Shown here: in pieces, positions 28,649 to 37,005 of the stretch
How positions within the stretch are numbered: the stretch's first letter is position 1
Layout: every line of letters begins with the position of its first letter
NCBI GenBank assembly: GCA_903822185.1
Contig: CAIJOA010000017.1
Location: 124,001 to 188,000, forward strand
Reading direction: 5' to 3'
Length of the DNA: 64,000 bases
Source: an uncultured Rhodospirillales bacterium
GTDB lineage: Bacteria > Pseudomonadota > Alphaproteobacteria > ATCC43930 > CGMCC-115725
Notes under the pieces: generated by a model
Seen by the model: only the letters and a program-made list of their open reading frames with translations
Database searches by the model: none
What the model was told of the DNA's origin: nothing
Program-made: the position numbers and the translations under genes

Positions 28649-29506
28649 TCAGCGGTAATCGAGGCCGATATCGAGGACCTGAACGCTGTGGGTGAGCCGG
28701 CCGAGCGAGAGCAGATCGACGCCGGTGGCGGCGATGGCCGCGGCGTTGTCGAGGTGGATGCCGCCCGATGCTTCAAGGACGGCACGGCCTTTGACCATCG
28801 CGACCGCGCGGCGCAGCGTCTCGACATCCATATTGTCGAGAAGTATCGCATCGCAGCCGACCGCCAAGGCTTCTTCGAGTTGTTCCAGCGTATCGACTTC
28901 GAGCTCGATCTTCACCAGATGCCCAATCGCGGCGCGCGCACGTTCGACCGCCGGGCGGATGCCGCCGGCCGCGGCGATATGATTGTCCTTGATGACGATC
29001 GCATCATCGAGGCCGAAGCGGTGGTTGAAACCACCGCCGACGCGCACCGCGTATTTCTGGATGCTGCGCAGGCCGGGGATCGTCTTGCGGGTGCAGATCA
29101 CGCGCGCCTTGGTGCCTTTGATCGCCTCGACCACCTCCGCCGTCGCCGAGGCGATGCCGCTGAGATGCGTCAGATAGTTCAGCGCGACACGTTCCGCCGT
29201 GAGGATGCCGCGCGCCGGACCGGCGATGGTCGCGATGGTGTCGCCAGGTGTCAGCACGCTGCCGTCCGGTTTCGCGACCGTTACTTTGATGGTTGGGTCG
29301 ATCAGTTCGAACGCGAGCCGCGCGAGATCGAGGCCGCAGACGACGCCTTTCTTGCGCGCGACCAAAGCCGTTTCGGCTTTGACGTCGGCCGGAATGATCG
29401 CATCGTTGGTGATGTCGCCGGCGCGGCCCAGATCTTCCAGGAGCGCGGCGCGCACCTGATCCTCGATCATGATGCGCAGCAGTGGCTGGACGACCATCAT
29501 GGTCAC
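28649..29506 (-). CDS. nadC: Nicotinate-nucleotide pyrophosphorylase (carboxylating)
   Basis: A 285-residue quinolinate phosphoribosyltransferase, forming nicotinate mononucleotide from quinolinate and PRPP in de novo NAD synthesis. [16 protein letters not shown] near residue 20, [16 protein letters not shown] near 107, [22 protein letters not shown]-type loop near 137 (written here in part), [15 protein letters not shown] and VEVDTLEQ-like [14 protein letters not shown] are all present. It follows nadA after 12 bases in one operon. Confidence 0.95.
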   Translation of the reverse strand: MTMMVVQPLLRIMIEDQVRAALLEDLGRAGDITNDAIIPADVKAETALVARKKGVVCGLDLARLAFELIDPTIKVTVAKPDGSVLTPGDTIATIAGPARGILTAERVALNYLTHLSGIASATAEVVEAIKGTKARVICTRKTIPGLRSIQKYAVRVGGGFNHRFGLDDAIVIKDNHIAAAGGIRPAVERARAAIGHLVKIELEVDTLEQLEEALAVGCDAILLDNMDVETLRRAVAMVKGRAVLEASGGIHLDNAAAIAATGVDLLSLGRLTHSVQVLDIGLDYR

Positions 29507-29518
29507 TCCCTTCTTGGC

Positions 29519-30481
29519 TTAGGCCGCGAGCATCCGTTCGACCGCGCGGCGCGCCGGTTCGACAATGGCGGGATCGATCTCGACCGCATGCTGCATCGTT
29601 TCCAGCGCGGTGCGGATATTGCCGAGCGTGATGCGCTTCATGTGCGGGCAGAGATTGCACGGCCGGATGAATTCGGTCGCCGGGTTCGCGGCGGCGACAT
29701 TGTCGCTCATCGAGCATTCCGTCATGAGGACGACGCGGCGCGGGCGCTTGTCGGTGACGTAATCGGCCATCGCCGCGGTCGAGCCGGCGAAGTCCGCTTC
29801 GGCGACGACGTCGGGCGGGCATTCCGGATGGGCCAGCACGATGATGCCAGGGTAATCCTGGCGCAGCGTCTTGATTTCGGCCGCGGTGAAGCGCTCGTGC
29901 ACTTCGCAATGGCCTTTCCAGGCGATGATCTTGACCTTGGTTTCCTTGGCGATGTTCTGCGCCAGGTACTCGTCAGGGATCATGATGACTTCGGGCACGC
30001 CCAGCGATTCGACGATCTTCTTCGCGTTGCCCGAGGTGCAGCAGATGTCGGATTCGGCCTTCACCGCCGCCGAGGTGTTCACATAGGTGATCACCGGCAC
30101 GCCGGGATAGCGTTGGCGCAGCAGGCGCACATCGGCCGCGGTGATCGAATCCGCCAGCGAGCAGCCCGCGCCCATATCCGGGATCAGCACGGTCTTATTA
30201 GGATTAAGCAGCTTTGCCGTCTCGGCCATGAAATGGACGCCGGCCAGAACGATCACATCGGCATCGACCGTCTGCGCTTCACGCGCAAGCGCCAGGCTGT
30301 CGCCGACGATGTCGGCCACGCCGTGGAAGATCTCGGGCGTCTGATAGTTGTGCGCCAGGATCACCGCGTTGCGGGTCCGCTTCAGTTCGAGGATCGCCTC
30401 GATATCGTCGGCGAAGACCGGCCATTCCATCGGCGGAATGAAGCTTTTGACGCGGTCGTAAAGCGGTAGGCTATCCGGCAT
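29519..30481 (-). CDS. nadA: Quinolinate synthase
   Basis: A 320-residue [4Fe-4S] enzyme condensing iminoaspartate with dihydroxyacetone phosphate to quinolinate. The cluster cysteines are probably C107 (GAGCSLADS), C221 (HPECPPDV) and C278 (NLCPHMK); [10 protein letters not shown] near residue 43 is also typical. The frame remains open upstream through the promoter, but ATG 30481 follows AAGAGGCA and gives the normal N-terminus. No nadB is adjacent, so iminoaspartate must come from L-aspartate oxidase or dehydrogenase elsewhere. The promoter carries an NrtR/NadQ-like operator. Confidence 0.95.
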   Translation of the reverse strand: MPDSLPLYDRVKSFIPPMEWPVFADDIEAILELKRTRNAVILAHNYQTPEIFHGVADIVGDSLALAREAQTVDADVIVLAGVHFMAETAKLLNPNKTVLIPDMGAGCSLADSITAADVRLLRQRYPGVPVITYVNTSAAVKAESDICCTSGNAKKIVESLGVPEVIMIPDEYLAQNIAKETKVKIIAWKGHCEVHERFTAAEIKTLRQDYPGIIVLAHPECPPDVVAEADFAGSTAAMADYVTDKRPRRVVLMTECSMSDNVAAANPATEFIRPCNLCPHMKRITLGNIRTALETMQHAVEIDPAIVEPARRAVERMLAA

Positions 30482-30492
30482 GACGTGCCTCT

Positions 30493-30511
30493 TATGCTCA
30501 TGATGAGCAGA
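30493..30511. promoter_or_regulatory. Operator before nadA, near-perfect palindrome
   Basis: TATGCTCAT-G-ATGAGCAGA, centred at 30502, lies 11 bases upstream of the nadA start, where bound protein would block transcription or its start. The same half-site ATGAGCATA recurs at 30535-30543. A NadQ/NrtR-type regulator gene lies 3-4 kb away at 33664-34584. Confidence 0.65.
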
Positions 30512-30524
30512 ATTGATCGGCGCA

Positions 30525-30543
30525 TATACTATAGATGAGCATA
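30525..30543. promoter_or_regulatory. Second, degenerate operator inside the nadA promoter
   Basis: TATACTATA-G-ATGAGCATA, centred at 30534, has one perfect and one degenerate half-site. It lies between the -10 and -35 boxes, exactly 32 bases (about three helical turns) from the first operator, allowing cooperative binding on one DNA face. Confidence 0.5.
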
Positions 30544-30553
30544 AGACTGTCAA
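30526..30553 (-). promoter_or_regulatory. nadA promoter
   Basis: On the minus strand TTGACA (30548-30553) and TAGTAT (30526-30531) are separated by 16 bases, a near-consensus housekeeping promoter 45 bases upstream of the nadA start. The second operator overlaps its spacer. Confidence 0.6.
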
Positions 30554-30821
30554 GCGCAATGGAAGGGTGCGTCAGCAAGGCTGACAAATTGGGTTCGTTT
30601 CGTAATTTTCGTTTTTTACGAACGAAACCAGATGCTTACGGCATACGGCCCGGCAACGCATGGCTGCCGTCCCTGAAAGGTTGGCCTCGCCGCCCCATTC
30701 TTCAAGCCACCCGACCGAAATCTCCGCCGAATGAACTTGCATGGCGCAGGCCGCCGGAGTGAGATCACGGCCATAAGCCCGCACGCCGGGACGCGTTTCT
30801 ATGAGAATGGGAGGACTTCCG
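30554..30821. other. Intergenic region between nadA and hyuB with two hairpins
   Basis: No convincing gene. Two stem-loops are visible: GTCAGC-AAG-GCTGAC at 30571-30585, and GGTTCGTTTCGTAA / TTACGAACGAAACC at 30592-30629 with an internal mismatch. The second has an AT-rich loop and may be an operator or regulatory leader of the downstream hyuB-like gene. The GGGAGG ribosome site of that gene lies at 30809-30814. Short open frames here lack start signals and protein-like composition. Confidence 0.4.
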
Positions 30822-32594
30822 ATGGCTGCTGCCCTAGACCCCGTGACCCTCGAAGTGTTGCGCAACGCCCTGCCGGCGATCGCCAACGAGATGGCCGCCG
30901 ATCTGCAGCGCACCTCCTACAATATGATGATCTATGAGGTGCGCGATTTCTGCACCGCGCTGATCAATGCCGACGGCGAATTGCTGTGCCAGAATGTCGG
31001 CGGCGTGTCGCATTTCGTCGCCGATCTGGGCGTCATCATCACCGACGGCATGAAGAAGCACGGCCGCGAGGGCTTCAAGCCCGGCGACGTGCTGATCATG
31101 AATCACCAGGCGGTGGCCGGGCAGCATCTCAACAACATCGTCATCTACATGCCCTATTTCTTCGAGGGCGAACTGATGCTGTTCTCGATGGTGCGCGCGC
31201 ATTGGATCGATGTCGGCGGCACCAGCACCGGCTTCGGCGCGGGCCGCGACTGTCCCGACCCGTGGCAGGAAGGGCTGCAGTTCGACCAGCTCAAAATCTA
31301 CAAGGCCGGCGTTCTCGACGACACGCTCTATAAAATGATTCGCGACAATGTGCGTTTCCCCGAAAGCTCGATGGGCGACCTGCGCTCGCAGATCGCGTCG
31401 TGCCGCCTCGCCTTGCGCCGCGTCGATGAATTGTTCCTGCGCTACGGCAAGGAAACGATGATGGCCGCCGTCGCGCGCATCTTCGACGAAACCGAAGCAC
31501 GCTGCCGCGCCATCGTCTCCAACATCGCCGACGGCACCTACGAAGCCTCGGCCTTCATCGACGACGAAACGCCGACCGGCCTCGACCGCATCGACATCCA
31601 TGCGAAGGTGACCGTCAACAAGGGCAGCATGACGATCGATTTGTCGGGCTGCGCCAAGGAACGTCCGCGCGGCCTCAATTCGCGCACCCTCGCCGGCGCG
31701 CGCATCGCCTACAAGGCGCTGACCCAGCCGCTGGCGCCGGTGAATGAAGGCTCGTTCCGCGCGCTCGATATCGTCCTGCCCGAAGGCAACATCATGATGG
31801 CGCGCCATCCGCTGCCGATGACGGGATGGAGCCGCATCCTGCCGACGGTGGTCGATACCGTCGTCGCCTCGCTGGCTTCGGCGATGCCCGAGGGTATTCC
31901 GGCGGCGCATCACGGCGTTATGGGCGGCGGCTCGATCATCTTCGCCGGCGTCGATCCGAAAACCAAACGCCGCTTCGTCACGCAAAGCATCGAAGGCGCC
32001 GGCTGGGGCGGTCGTCCGACCGAGGACGGCGAATCCGGTACCGTCTCGATCTGCCAGGGCGACGTGCGCAATGGCTCGATCGAAGGCATGGAAATGAAAG
32101 TGCCGATCCTCATCGAGAAGCGCGGCTTCCGTCCGGATTCAGGCGGCGCGGGCAAATATCGCGGTGGTCTCGGCCTCGAGGTTCATTCGCGCGGCTTCAT
32201 CGACGGACGCTGGAACCTCGAACAATCCGACCGCCGCAACTGCCTGCCCTGGGGCCTCTGGGGCGGCGGCAAAGGCACCTGCTCCGAAGCGAGCGTCAAA
32301 AAGCCTGGCGAGAATAATTTCCGCGTCATGCACGGCTTCCGCACGCCGTTGCCCGCCGAAACCGAAGTCTTCATGCGCACCGGCGGCGGCGGCGGCTGGG
32401 GCGACCCGTTGGATCGCGACGTCGAACGCGTGCAGAACGACGTGCGTGAAGGATTCGTGTCGCACGATTCAGCGGCGCAGTTATATGGCGTGATCGTGCG
32501 CGAGGATTTCTCGGTGGATGCCGCGGCGACGGCAGCGAAGCGCGCGGCGATCAAAGCGGAACGCCGCAAAGCGAGTGAACGCGCGACGGTTTAA
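30822..32594 (+). CDS. Hydantoinase B / oxoprolinase family protein
   Basis: A 590-residue HyuB-family protein: LDPVTLEVLRNALPAIANEMAADL at the N-terminus, NHQAVAGQHLNNIVIYMP near 105, and the C-terminal GGAGKYRGGLG and FMRTGGGGGWGDPLDRD. Members are one half of ATP-dependent hydantoinases, 5-oxoprolinases and acetone carboxylases. The usual HyuA partner is missing on both sides, so the partner is elsewhere or the protein acts alone. ATG 30822 follows GGGAGG at good spacing and was chosen over ATG 30801. Confidence 0.88.
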   Translation: MAAALDPVTLEVLRNALPAIANEMAADLQRTSYNMMIYEVRDFCTALINADGELLCQNVGGVSHFVADLGVIITDGMKKHGREGFKPGDVLIMNHQAVAGQHLNNIVIYMPYFFEGELMLFSMVRAHWIDVGGTSTGFGAGRDCPDPWQEGLQFDQLKIYKAGVLDDTLYKMIRDNVRFPESSMGDLRSQIASCRLALRRVDELFLRYGKETMMAAVARIFDETEARCRAIVSNIADGTYEASAFIDDETPTGLDRIDIHAKVTVNKGSMTIDLSGCAKERPRGLNSRTLAGARIAYKALTQPLAPVNEGSFRALDIVLPEGNIMMARHPLPMTGWSRILPTVVDTVVASLASAMPEGIPAAHHGVMGGGSIIFAGVDPKTKRRFVTQSIEGAGWGGRPTEDGESGTVSICQGDVRNGSIEGMEMKVPILIEKRGFRPDSGGAGKYRGGLGLEVHSRGFIDGRWNLEQSDRRNCLPWGLWGGGKGTCSEASVKKPGENNFRVMHGFRTPLPAETEVFMRTGGGGGWGDPLDRDVERVQNDVREGFVSHDSAAQLYGVIVREDFSVDAAATAAKRAAIKAERRKASERATV

Positions 32595-32617
32595 TCCAGC
32601 GCGTTAGAGGCTGGCCT

Positions 32618-32635
32618 TACATTCTTCAGAATGTA
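32618..32635. promoter_or_regulatory. Perfect 18-base palindrome at the start of an AT-rich cassette
   Basis: TACATTCT-TC-AGAATGTA lies 24 bases after the hyuB stop and 46 bases before the next start. It may be an operator of the two-gene cassette or a short hairpin. Confidence 0.4.
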
Positions 32636-32681
32636 TTGTGCCGAAAGATGCTCGAATAAATTCAAACGACCGGAGGAAGCG

Positions 32682-33005
32682 ATGTCGGATAACGCTGATA
32701 ACGTGTTTTGGGACATCTATTCGATAAGCCCCCAAGATCCCTCAACGCTTCACATAAAGCAAATACCAGGAAGTACCACCCCCATTAGGATTTCTTTAAA
32801 ATTTCAACCGACGGATCGGGTGAAACTGGCTCTCGCCTCTCCCTCAAACGGTGGTATTTTAGAAATACATCTAAATGAAATGGACGCCGCAGAGTTTTTC
32901 TCTGCTGCTTATCGACTCGGCCTACAGATGGGTTGGAAGCCTACTGTAGAATTAGGAGATGGCTTTCAGACGCAAGTCGGAGAACCTCGTTCAGGACATG
33001 AATAG
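32682..33005 (+). CDS. Hypothetical protein, AT-richer cassette gene 1
   Basis: A 107-residue protein with no recognised family. ATG 32682 follows GGAGG and gives MSDNADNVFWDIYSISPQD. The centre is beta-rich (IRISLKFQPTDRVKLALAS) and the C-terminal half has a helix, DAAEFFSAAYRLGLQMGW. There is no signal peptide or membrane segment. Codon use is visibly more AT-rich than in the neighbours (AAA, ATA, TTA, AGG codons), suggesting acquisition by transfer. It is followed 18 bases later by a second gene of the same composition. Confidence 0.6.
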   Translation: MSDNADNVFWDIYSISPQDPSTLHIKQIPGSTTPIRISLKFQPTDRVKLALASPSNGGILEIHLNEMDAAEFFSAAYRLGLQMGWKPTVELGDGFQTQVGEPRSGHE

Positions 33006-33023
33006 GGTCGATGGACGGATACT

Positions 33024-33677
33024 ATGCCAACTCCTCGTCAGGTTATCGCTCTAGGCCTGTATGCTGATCTCATGGGAGAGGTGAAAATTCGCCTCGCTTG
33101 TATTGAAACTGCTACTCGCGGCTTATCCGGCATACCTGGTGCGGTCACTAGAGAGTTTTGCTTCCTTCAAATCCGGATGTTGTGTGAACTGATCGCCTTG
33201 AGCTGCTTAACAGCACATGGGGACATAAAAGAAGCCACTAGACTAAGAGACGAATATTCGGCTGGTAAAATCATCGGACAATTGGAAAAGCTTCATCCAC
33301 TTTTCTATCCATGGCCCGTCCATGTAAAATCCGCCCCTCCACAAAGCGGCGTCCAGCATGAAATGGAAGGCATCAAAGATGGCTTCCTAACAAAAGACGA
33401 ACTCCTTCGCCTTTATGGAAAATGTGGCGACATACTCCATCGCGGCACGATGAAAAAATTACTTTCCGACCGAATGCCTGTTCAGACGAACTTTCCCGAT
33501 ATCTTGCAAACGGTCGCGAGAATTAAGACGTTTCTAAACGAGCATGGCATAATGTTGCTCGATGAGAAGACAATCATGCTTTGTGTCCTGAATGACGCAA
33601 GCAATAACAACAACGTGCAGGTCGCCATCGCCGAGGCGGTAGAGCACCAACCGAATTTGGGTTTTAAGCCGACCTAA
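33024..33677 (+). CDS. Hypothetical protein, AT-richer cassette gene 2
   Basis: A 217-residue soluble, mainly helical protein with no family I can name. A long helix, FCFLQIRMLCELIALSCLTAHGD (residues about 45-68), and LLRLYGKCGDILHRG (about 127-141) vaguely recall HEPN-like helical bundles, but no complete RxxxxH motif could be confirmed. Composition matches gene 1 and differs from the flanking DNA. Its 3' end overlaps the convergent NadQ-like gene by 14 bases. Function unknown; possibly a paired accessory cassette with gene 1. Confidence 0.6.
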   Translation: MPTPRQVIALGLYADLMGEVKIRLACIETATRGLSGIPGAVTREFCFLQIRMLCELIALSCLTAHGDIKEATRLRDEYSAGKIIGQLEKLHPLFYPWPVHVKSAPPQSGVQHEMEGIKDGFLTKDELLRLYGKCGDILHRGTMKKLLSDRMPVQTNFPDILQTVARIKTFLNEHGIMLLDEKTIMLCVLNDASNNNNVQVAIAEAVEHQPNLGFKPT

Positions 33678-34584
33678 CCACCGGCAGCCTTGCCCCCGCC
33701 GACGCGCGCTCCTGCACGACCACACCGCGGAAGCGCATCAGCTTCGCGGGACGGCCCCCGGTCTCCGTCGAGACCTTGCCGGTTTCCTCGACCAGACCCT
33801 GCTGCTCGATCAGCCGCCGGAAATTCTGTTTGTGCAGCCGTAACCCGGCCAGCGCTTCGACGGTGCGTTGCAGGTGCAGCAGCGTGAAGCTGTCGGGCAT
33901 CAATTCGAACACAACCGGGCGGTATTTGATCTTGGCGCGCAGGCGGGCGATGCCGGTCGCGAGGATGCGGCGGTGGTCGTGCATCATCGGTTCGCCGGGC
34001 AGCGGTTCGGGAATCGATTTGGCGCGGCCCGCCTCGGGCACGAGCTGCGCCTCGTAGAGCAGCTCGTAGCGTTGCAACACCAGCTCTTCGTTCCAGGGCT
34101 GAGCGTCGAAGGTGAAGGCCGCTTCGATGCGTTGCTTGCGGGCGCGGCGCACGGCCGTGTCGCCGGCCGCCGCCCAGGCATCGAGACGTTTTTCGAGCGC
34201 GGGCATGAAGGCAGGCGGGCCTTCGCGCCAATCTTCCCACGGCAGATAGCGATACCAGTTGCGCCAACCCGGTTCCTGTTCACCCACCGCCTCTGCTTCG
34301 CGGGTGAGGCCGAGATAGCTGATCGAGATGACGCGCGCGCCATCGAGCGTCCGATCGCGATCGGCGAAGGTATAAAGCTGCTCCATGTAGCCCAGCGGAT
34401 GATGGGTCTGGCGTTCGACCCAGGAGCGCAGGCCGGTTTGCAGCGAACGGTGCCCGGATTCGAACGGACCCGAGGGCAGCGTCCGCCCGTCCTGAATCGA
34501 CAGAACACGCGGTTCTTCGCCGGTGACGGCGACCAGGACGGCCGTCAGATCGATTTCGACGGCGCTGTTTTCGGGACTGCTCAC
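33664..34584 (-). CDS. NrtR/NadQ-type NAD biosynthesis regulator
   Basis: About 306 residues from GTG 34584 (VSSPENSAVEID); an ATG at 34617 is an alternative, as neither has a strong ribosome site. The N-terminal half, EIDLTAVLVAVTGEEPRVL and ISISYLGLTREAEA, is a Nudix-like fold without the catalytic Nudix box. The C-terminal winged helix, LLHLQRTVEALAGLRLHKQNFRRLIEQQGLVEETG followed by GGRPAKLMRF (named here only by its ends), is the NrtR DNA-binding domain. The COG4111/NadQ group is known as an alphaproteobacterial NAD regulator. The nadA operator 3.2 kb away supports the assignment. Confidence 0.78.
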   Translation of the reverse strand: MSSPENSAVEIDLTAVLVAVTGEEPRVLSIQDGRTLPSGPFESGHRSLQTGLRSWVERQTHHPLGYMEQLYTFADRDRTLDGARVISISYLGLTREAEAVGEQEPGWRNWYRYLPWEDWREGPPAFMPALEKRLDAWAAAGDTAVRRARKQRIEAAFTFDAQPWNEELVLQRYELLYEAQLVPEAGRAKSIPEPLPGEPMMHDHRRILATGIARLRAKIKYRPVVFELMPDSFTLLHLQRTVEALAGLRLHKQNFRRLIEQQGLVEETGKVSTETGGRPAKLMRFRGVVVQERASAGARLPVVRSA

Positions 34585-34856
34585 AAGGAATTCCGCTGTT
34601 TGGCTGGCGCGGCGCATTCTGTCACAAGGGTCCGGTCGCTGCCACCCGGATGCGGCCGGATGCGGCCGAAAGCCCGGCACATCATGAAATCGCCGCTATT
34701 CGCTGGCTTTATATGAGGCGGGCGATAGGTTCGTTCGTCTGCACTTTCCCCACATCGCTGGCCGACCATCCTGGCCGATCACGTCGCGTTTCCGCCGCCC
34801 TTGCGACGGAGCGTACGGCTTTCGCCCCGACTTCGATCGTTCAAGGAATCTGCTTC

Positions 34857-35915
34857 ATGCCGGACACCACCGCGCACGGCCTCGCGTCAGCGGCCACAAC
34901 CGATCTTCGACGGATCGGCGCGCATCCCGATCATTGGTATCCGCTGGCCTGGTCGCGCGACATCAAGCGCGGCAAGACCGCGGCGGTGCGCTTCGCCGGT
35001 CAGGCCATCGTGTTGGTGCGAACCGAGAGCGGCGTTCTTTTCGCGCTGGAAGATCGCTGCGCGCACCGGCAGGTGCCGCTGCATGCCGGCGTCGTCTGCG
35101 GCGAAGAGATCAAATGCTGTTATCACGGCTGGACCTATGATGGCACCGGCCGATGCCTGTCGGTGCCCTATATCGGCGCCGAGCGCATGCCCAACGGGGT
35201 TCGTGCCTTTCCGGTCAAAGAGGTCGAAGGACTCGTCTTCGTCTTTCCGGGAACAGTGGCTCTGGCGGAGACCCGACCGCTGCCCAATCTCGGCCGACTG
35301 AGTGATTCAAAATATAAGACGCGCCGGTTCGGCCGCACCGTCGCCTGCCACTACAGCTTCATGCACGAAAATCTGATCGACATGAATCATCAGTTCCTGC
35401 ATCGCCGATTGATGGGAAGCATTCGTCCGCGCTGTCTCGGCTATCACTCCGACGGCGGCACCTACGAGGTGCGTTATACTTTCGCGCGGACGCAAGGCCG
35501 TCAGTCGTTCGGTGAGGCGGCGATCTTCGGCGCCCAGGCTGGTGGATCGTTGGACGACGAAGACGTCATGACGATCCGAACGGTCTATCCGCATCAGACC
35601 TTGGAGATCCGACGCGCGGCCGACGACGAGCCACTGATGTCGCTGTTCATCGCCTATGTGCCGCAAGACGCCGAACAGCGCACGATCCGCACCTTCGGCA
35701 CCATCTCGGTCTTGAAGCCGAAGATCCCCGGCATCATCCATCTCGCCTGGCCGTTCCTGGTGTGGTTCACGGAAGGCACCTTCCGCGAAGACCGCTGGAT
35801 CGTCGAACGGGAACAAGAGGCCTGGGATCGTCAGGGATACGACGCGAACCAGGAAATTTTTCCGGCGACGCGCGACCTGCGGCGATTCCTCGCCGCGCAC
35901 GGTCAACCGGCATAA
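34857..35915 (+). CDS. Rieske non-heme iron oxygenase
   Basis: A 352-residue oxygenase. The Rieske ligands are C68 and H70 (CAHRQVPLHAG) and C87 and H90 (CCYHGWTYDG). HENLIDMNHQFLHRR near 165 carries the mononuclear iron ligands. This short-domain type resembles vanillate O-demethylase or choline/carnitine-type oxygenases; the substrate is unknown. ATG 34857 follows AAGGA; the open frame further upstream overlaps a region with no ribosome site. The DapA-like gene follows after 52 bases and may be co-transcribed. Confidence 0.87.
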   Translation: MPDTTAHGLASAATTDLRRIGAHPDHWYPLAWSRDIKRGKTAAVRFAGQAIVLVRTESGVLFALEDRCAHRQVPLHAGVVCGEEIKCCYHGWTYDGTGRCLSVPYIGAERMPNGVRAFPVKEVEGLVFVFPGTVALAETRPLPNLGRLSDSKYKTRRFGRTVACHYSFMHENLIDMNHQFLHRRLMGSIRPRCLGYHSDGGTYEVRYTFARTQGRQSFGEAAIFGAQAGGSLDDEDVMTIRTVYPHQTLEIRRAADDEPLMSLFIAYVPQDAEQRTIRTFGTISVLKPKIPGIIHLAWPFLVWFTEGTFREDRWIVEREQEAWDRQGYDANQEIFPATRDLRRFLAAHGQPA

Positions 35916-35967
35916 TCATTACGAGATATCTGGACGACTCCATCCTCACCGAAGTAGAGACACGCGC

Positions 35968-36912
35968 ATGTCTCAGCTTGAAGATCGTCCGACGCCGCTG
36001 CGCGGCGTGTTCGCCGCCGTCGTCACACCCTTCACCGACAAACTCGACCCGAACCTCGATTCCTTCGTCGCGCATTGCCGTTGGCTTTTAGCCAATGGCT
36101 GCAACGGGCTTGTCCCGTTGGCAACGGCCGGCGAGGCGAATTCGATGTCGGCGACGCAACGGCTGCGCCTGATCGAGGCGCTGGCGATTGCCGGCCTGCC
36201 GATGGAGCGGATGATCATCGGCGGCGGCTCTTGCGCCCTCGACGATGCCGTAACACTGACCCGGGCGATCATGACGGTGCGCGCCGGCGGCGTGTTGCTG
36301 CTGCCGCCGTTTTATTATCGCGACACCGGCGAGGACGGGCTCTACCGCTTTTATGCCGAGACGATCGAGCGGGTTGGCAATCCCGACCTGCGCGTCTTCC
36401 TGCATCACCGGCCGCAAATGTCCGGCGCGCCGATCACCTTCGATCTCATCACTCGGCTACGCACCACCTTTGGCCCGATCATCGCCGGGGTGCAGAACGG
36501 GTCGGGCGATTGGGAGGTCACCGCGGCGCTGCTGCGCGAATTTCCCGAACTGGCGATCTTTTCCGGCACCGAGCGGTTCCTGTTGGATACGTTGCGCGCC
36601 GGTGGGGCCGGCTGCATTTCCGCGACGGTCAATTTGACCGCGCCGCTGGCCGGGCCGGTCTATGCGCAATGGCTGAGCGACAAGGCTGACGCACTACAAG
36701 CCGCGCTTACCGCGGTGCGCGTGTTGTTCGACGCGTTCCCGACACCGGCGGCACAAAAGGAAGTTCTGACCCGCCTGACCGGCGATCCGTCCTGGCGGAA
36801 CTTGCTGCCGCCGCTGCTGCCGATGGCGCCGGCGATGCGCACCGAACTGGCCCGCCAGCTTGCAACTCTGCCGCAAATCCGCACCGTTCTGGCGGCCGCC
36901 CGCGCCGCCTGA
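35968..36912 (+). CDS. DapA/NAL-superfamily protein lacking the Schiff-base lysine
   Basis: A 314-residue TIM-barrel protein of the dihydrodipicolinate synthase / N-acetylneuraminate lyase superfamily: GVFAAVVTPFTDKLDPN, NGLVPLATAGEANSM, MIIGGGSCALDDAV and AGGAGCISATVNL match family landmarks. At the catalytic position, where members read GxKxSSGD, this protein reads GVQNGSGD, so the Schiff-base lysine is Q176. The active-site tyrosine position (FLHHRP) is also His. It is probably not a conventional aldolase; it may use different chemistry or bind a ligand. It lies after the Rieske oxygenase. Confidence 0.82.
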   Translation: MSQLEDRPTPLRGVFAAVVTPFTDKLDPNLDSFVAHCRWLLANGCNGLVPLATAGEANSMSATQRLRLIEALAIAGLPMERMIIGGGSCALDDAVTLTRAIMTVRAGGVLLLPPFYYRDTGEDGLYRFYAETIERVGNPDLRVFLHHRPQMSGAPITFDLITRLRTTFGPIIAGVQNGSGDWEVTAALLREFPELAIFSGTERFLLDTLRAGGAGCISATVNLTAPLAGPVYAQWLSDKADALQAALTAVRVLFDAFPTPAAQKEVLTRLTGDPSWRNLLPPLLPMAPAMRTELARQLATLPQIRTVLAAARAA

Positions 36913-37005
36913 AAGGTGCAAAAGAGTCTAATATTTCAACAACTCGCGGAAAATGCTCACGGTTCCTTTAGGTGTTGGTAACGGATTACCGTCAGTAATA
37001 AGGGC

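Noticed and set aside
27602-30469. A 955-codon open frame on the plus strand
   Set aside because: It runs antisense to the aldolase fusion, nadC and nadA, which are well supported. It has no recognisable domain and an Arg/Asp/His-rich composition typical of the reverse frame of GC-rich genes.
30535-30762. A 75-codon plus-strand frame upstream of hyuB
   Set aside because: It overlaps the nadA promoter and operators, has no ribosome site and no protein-like features.
33024-33677. Abi/HEPN toxin assignment
   Set aside because: Helical pattern and an LHRG segment are suggestive, but no complete catalytic motif is visible, so it is left as hypothetical.
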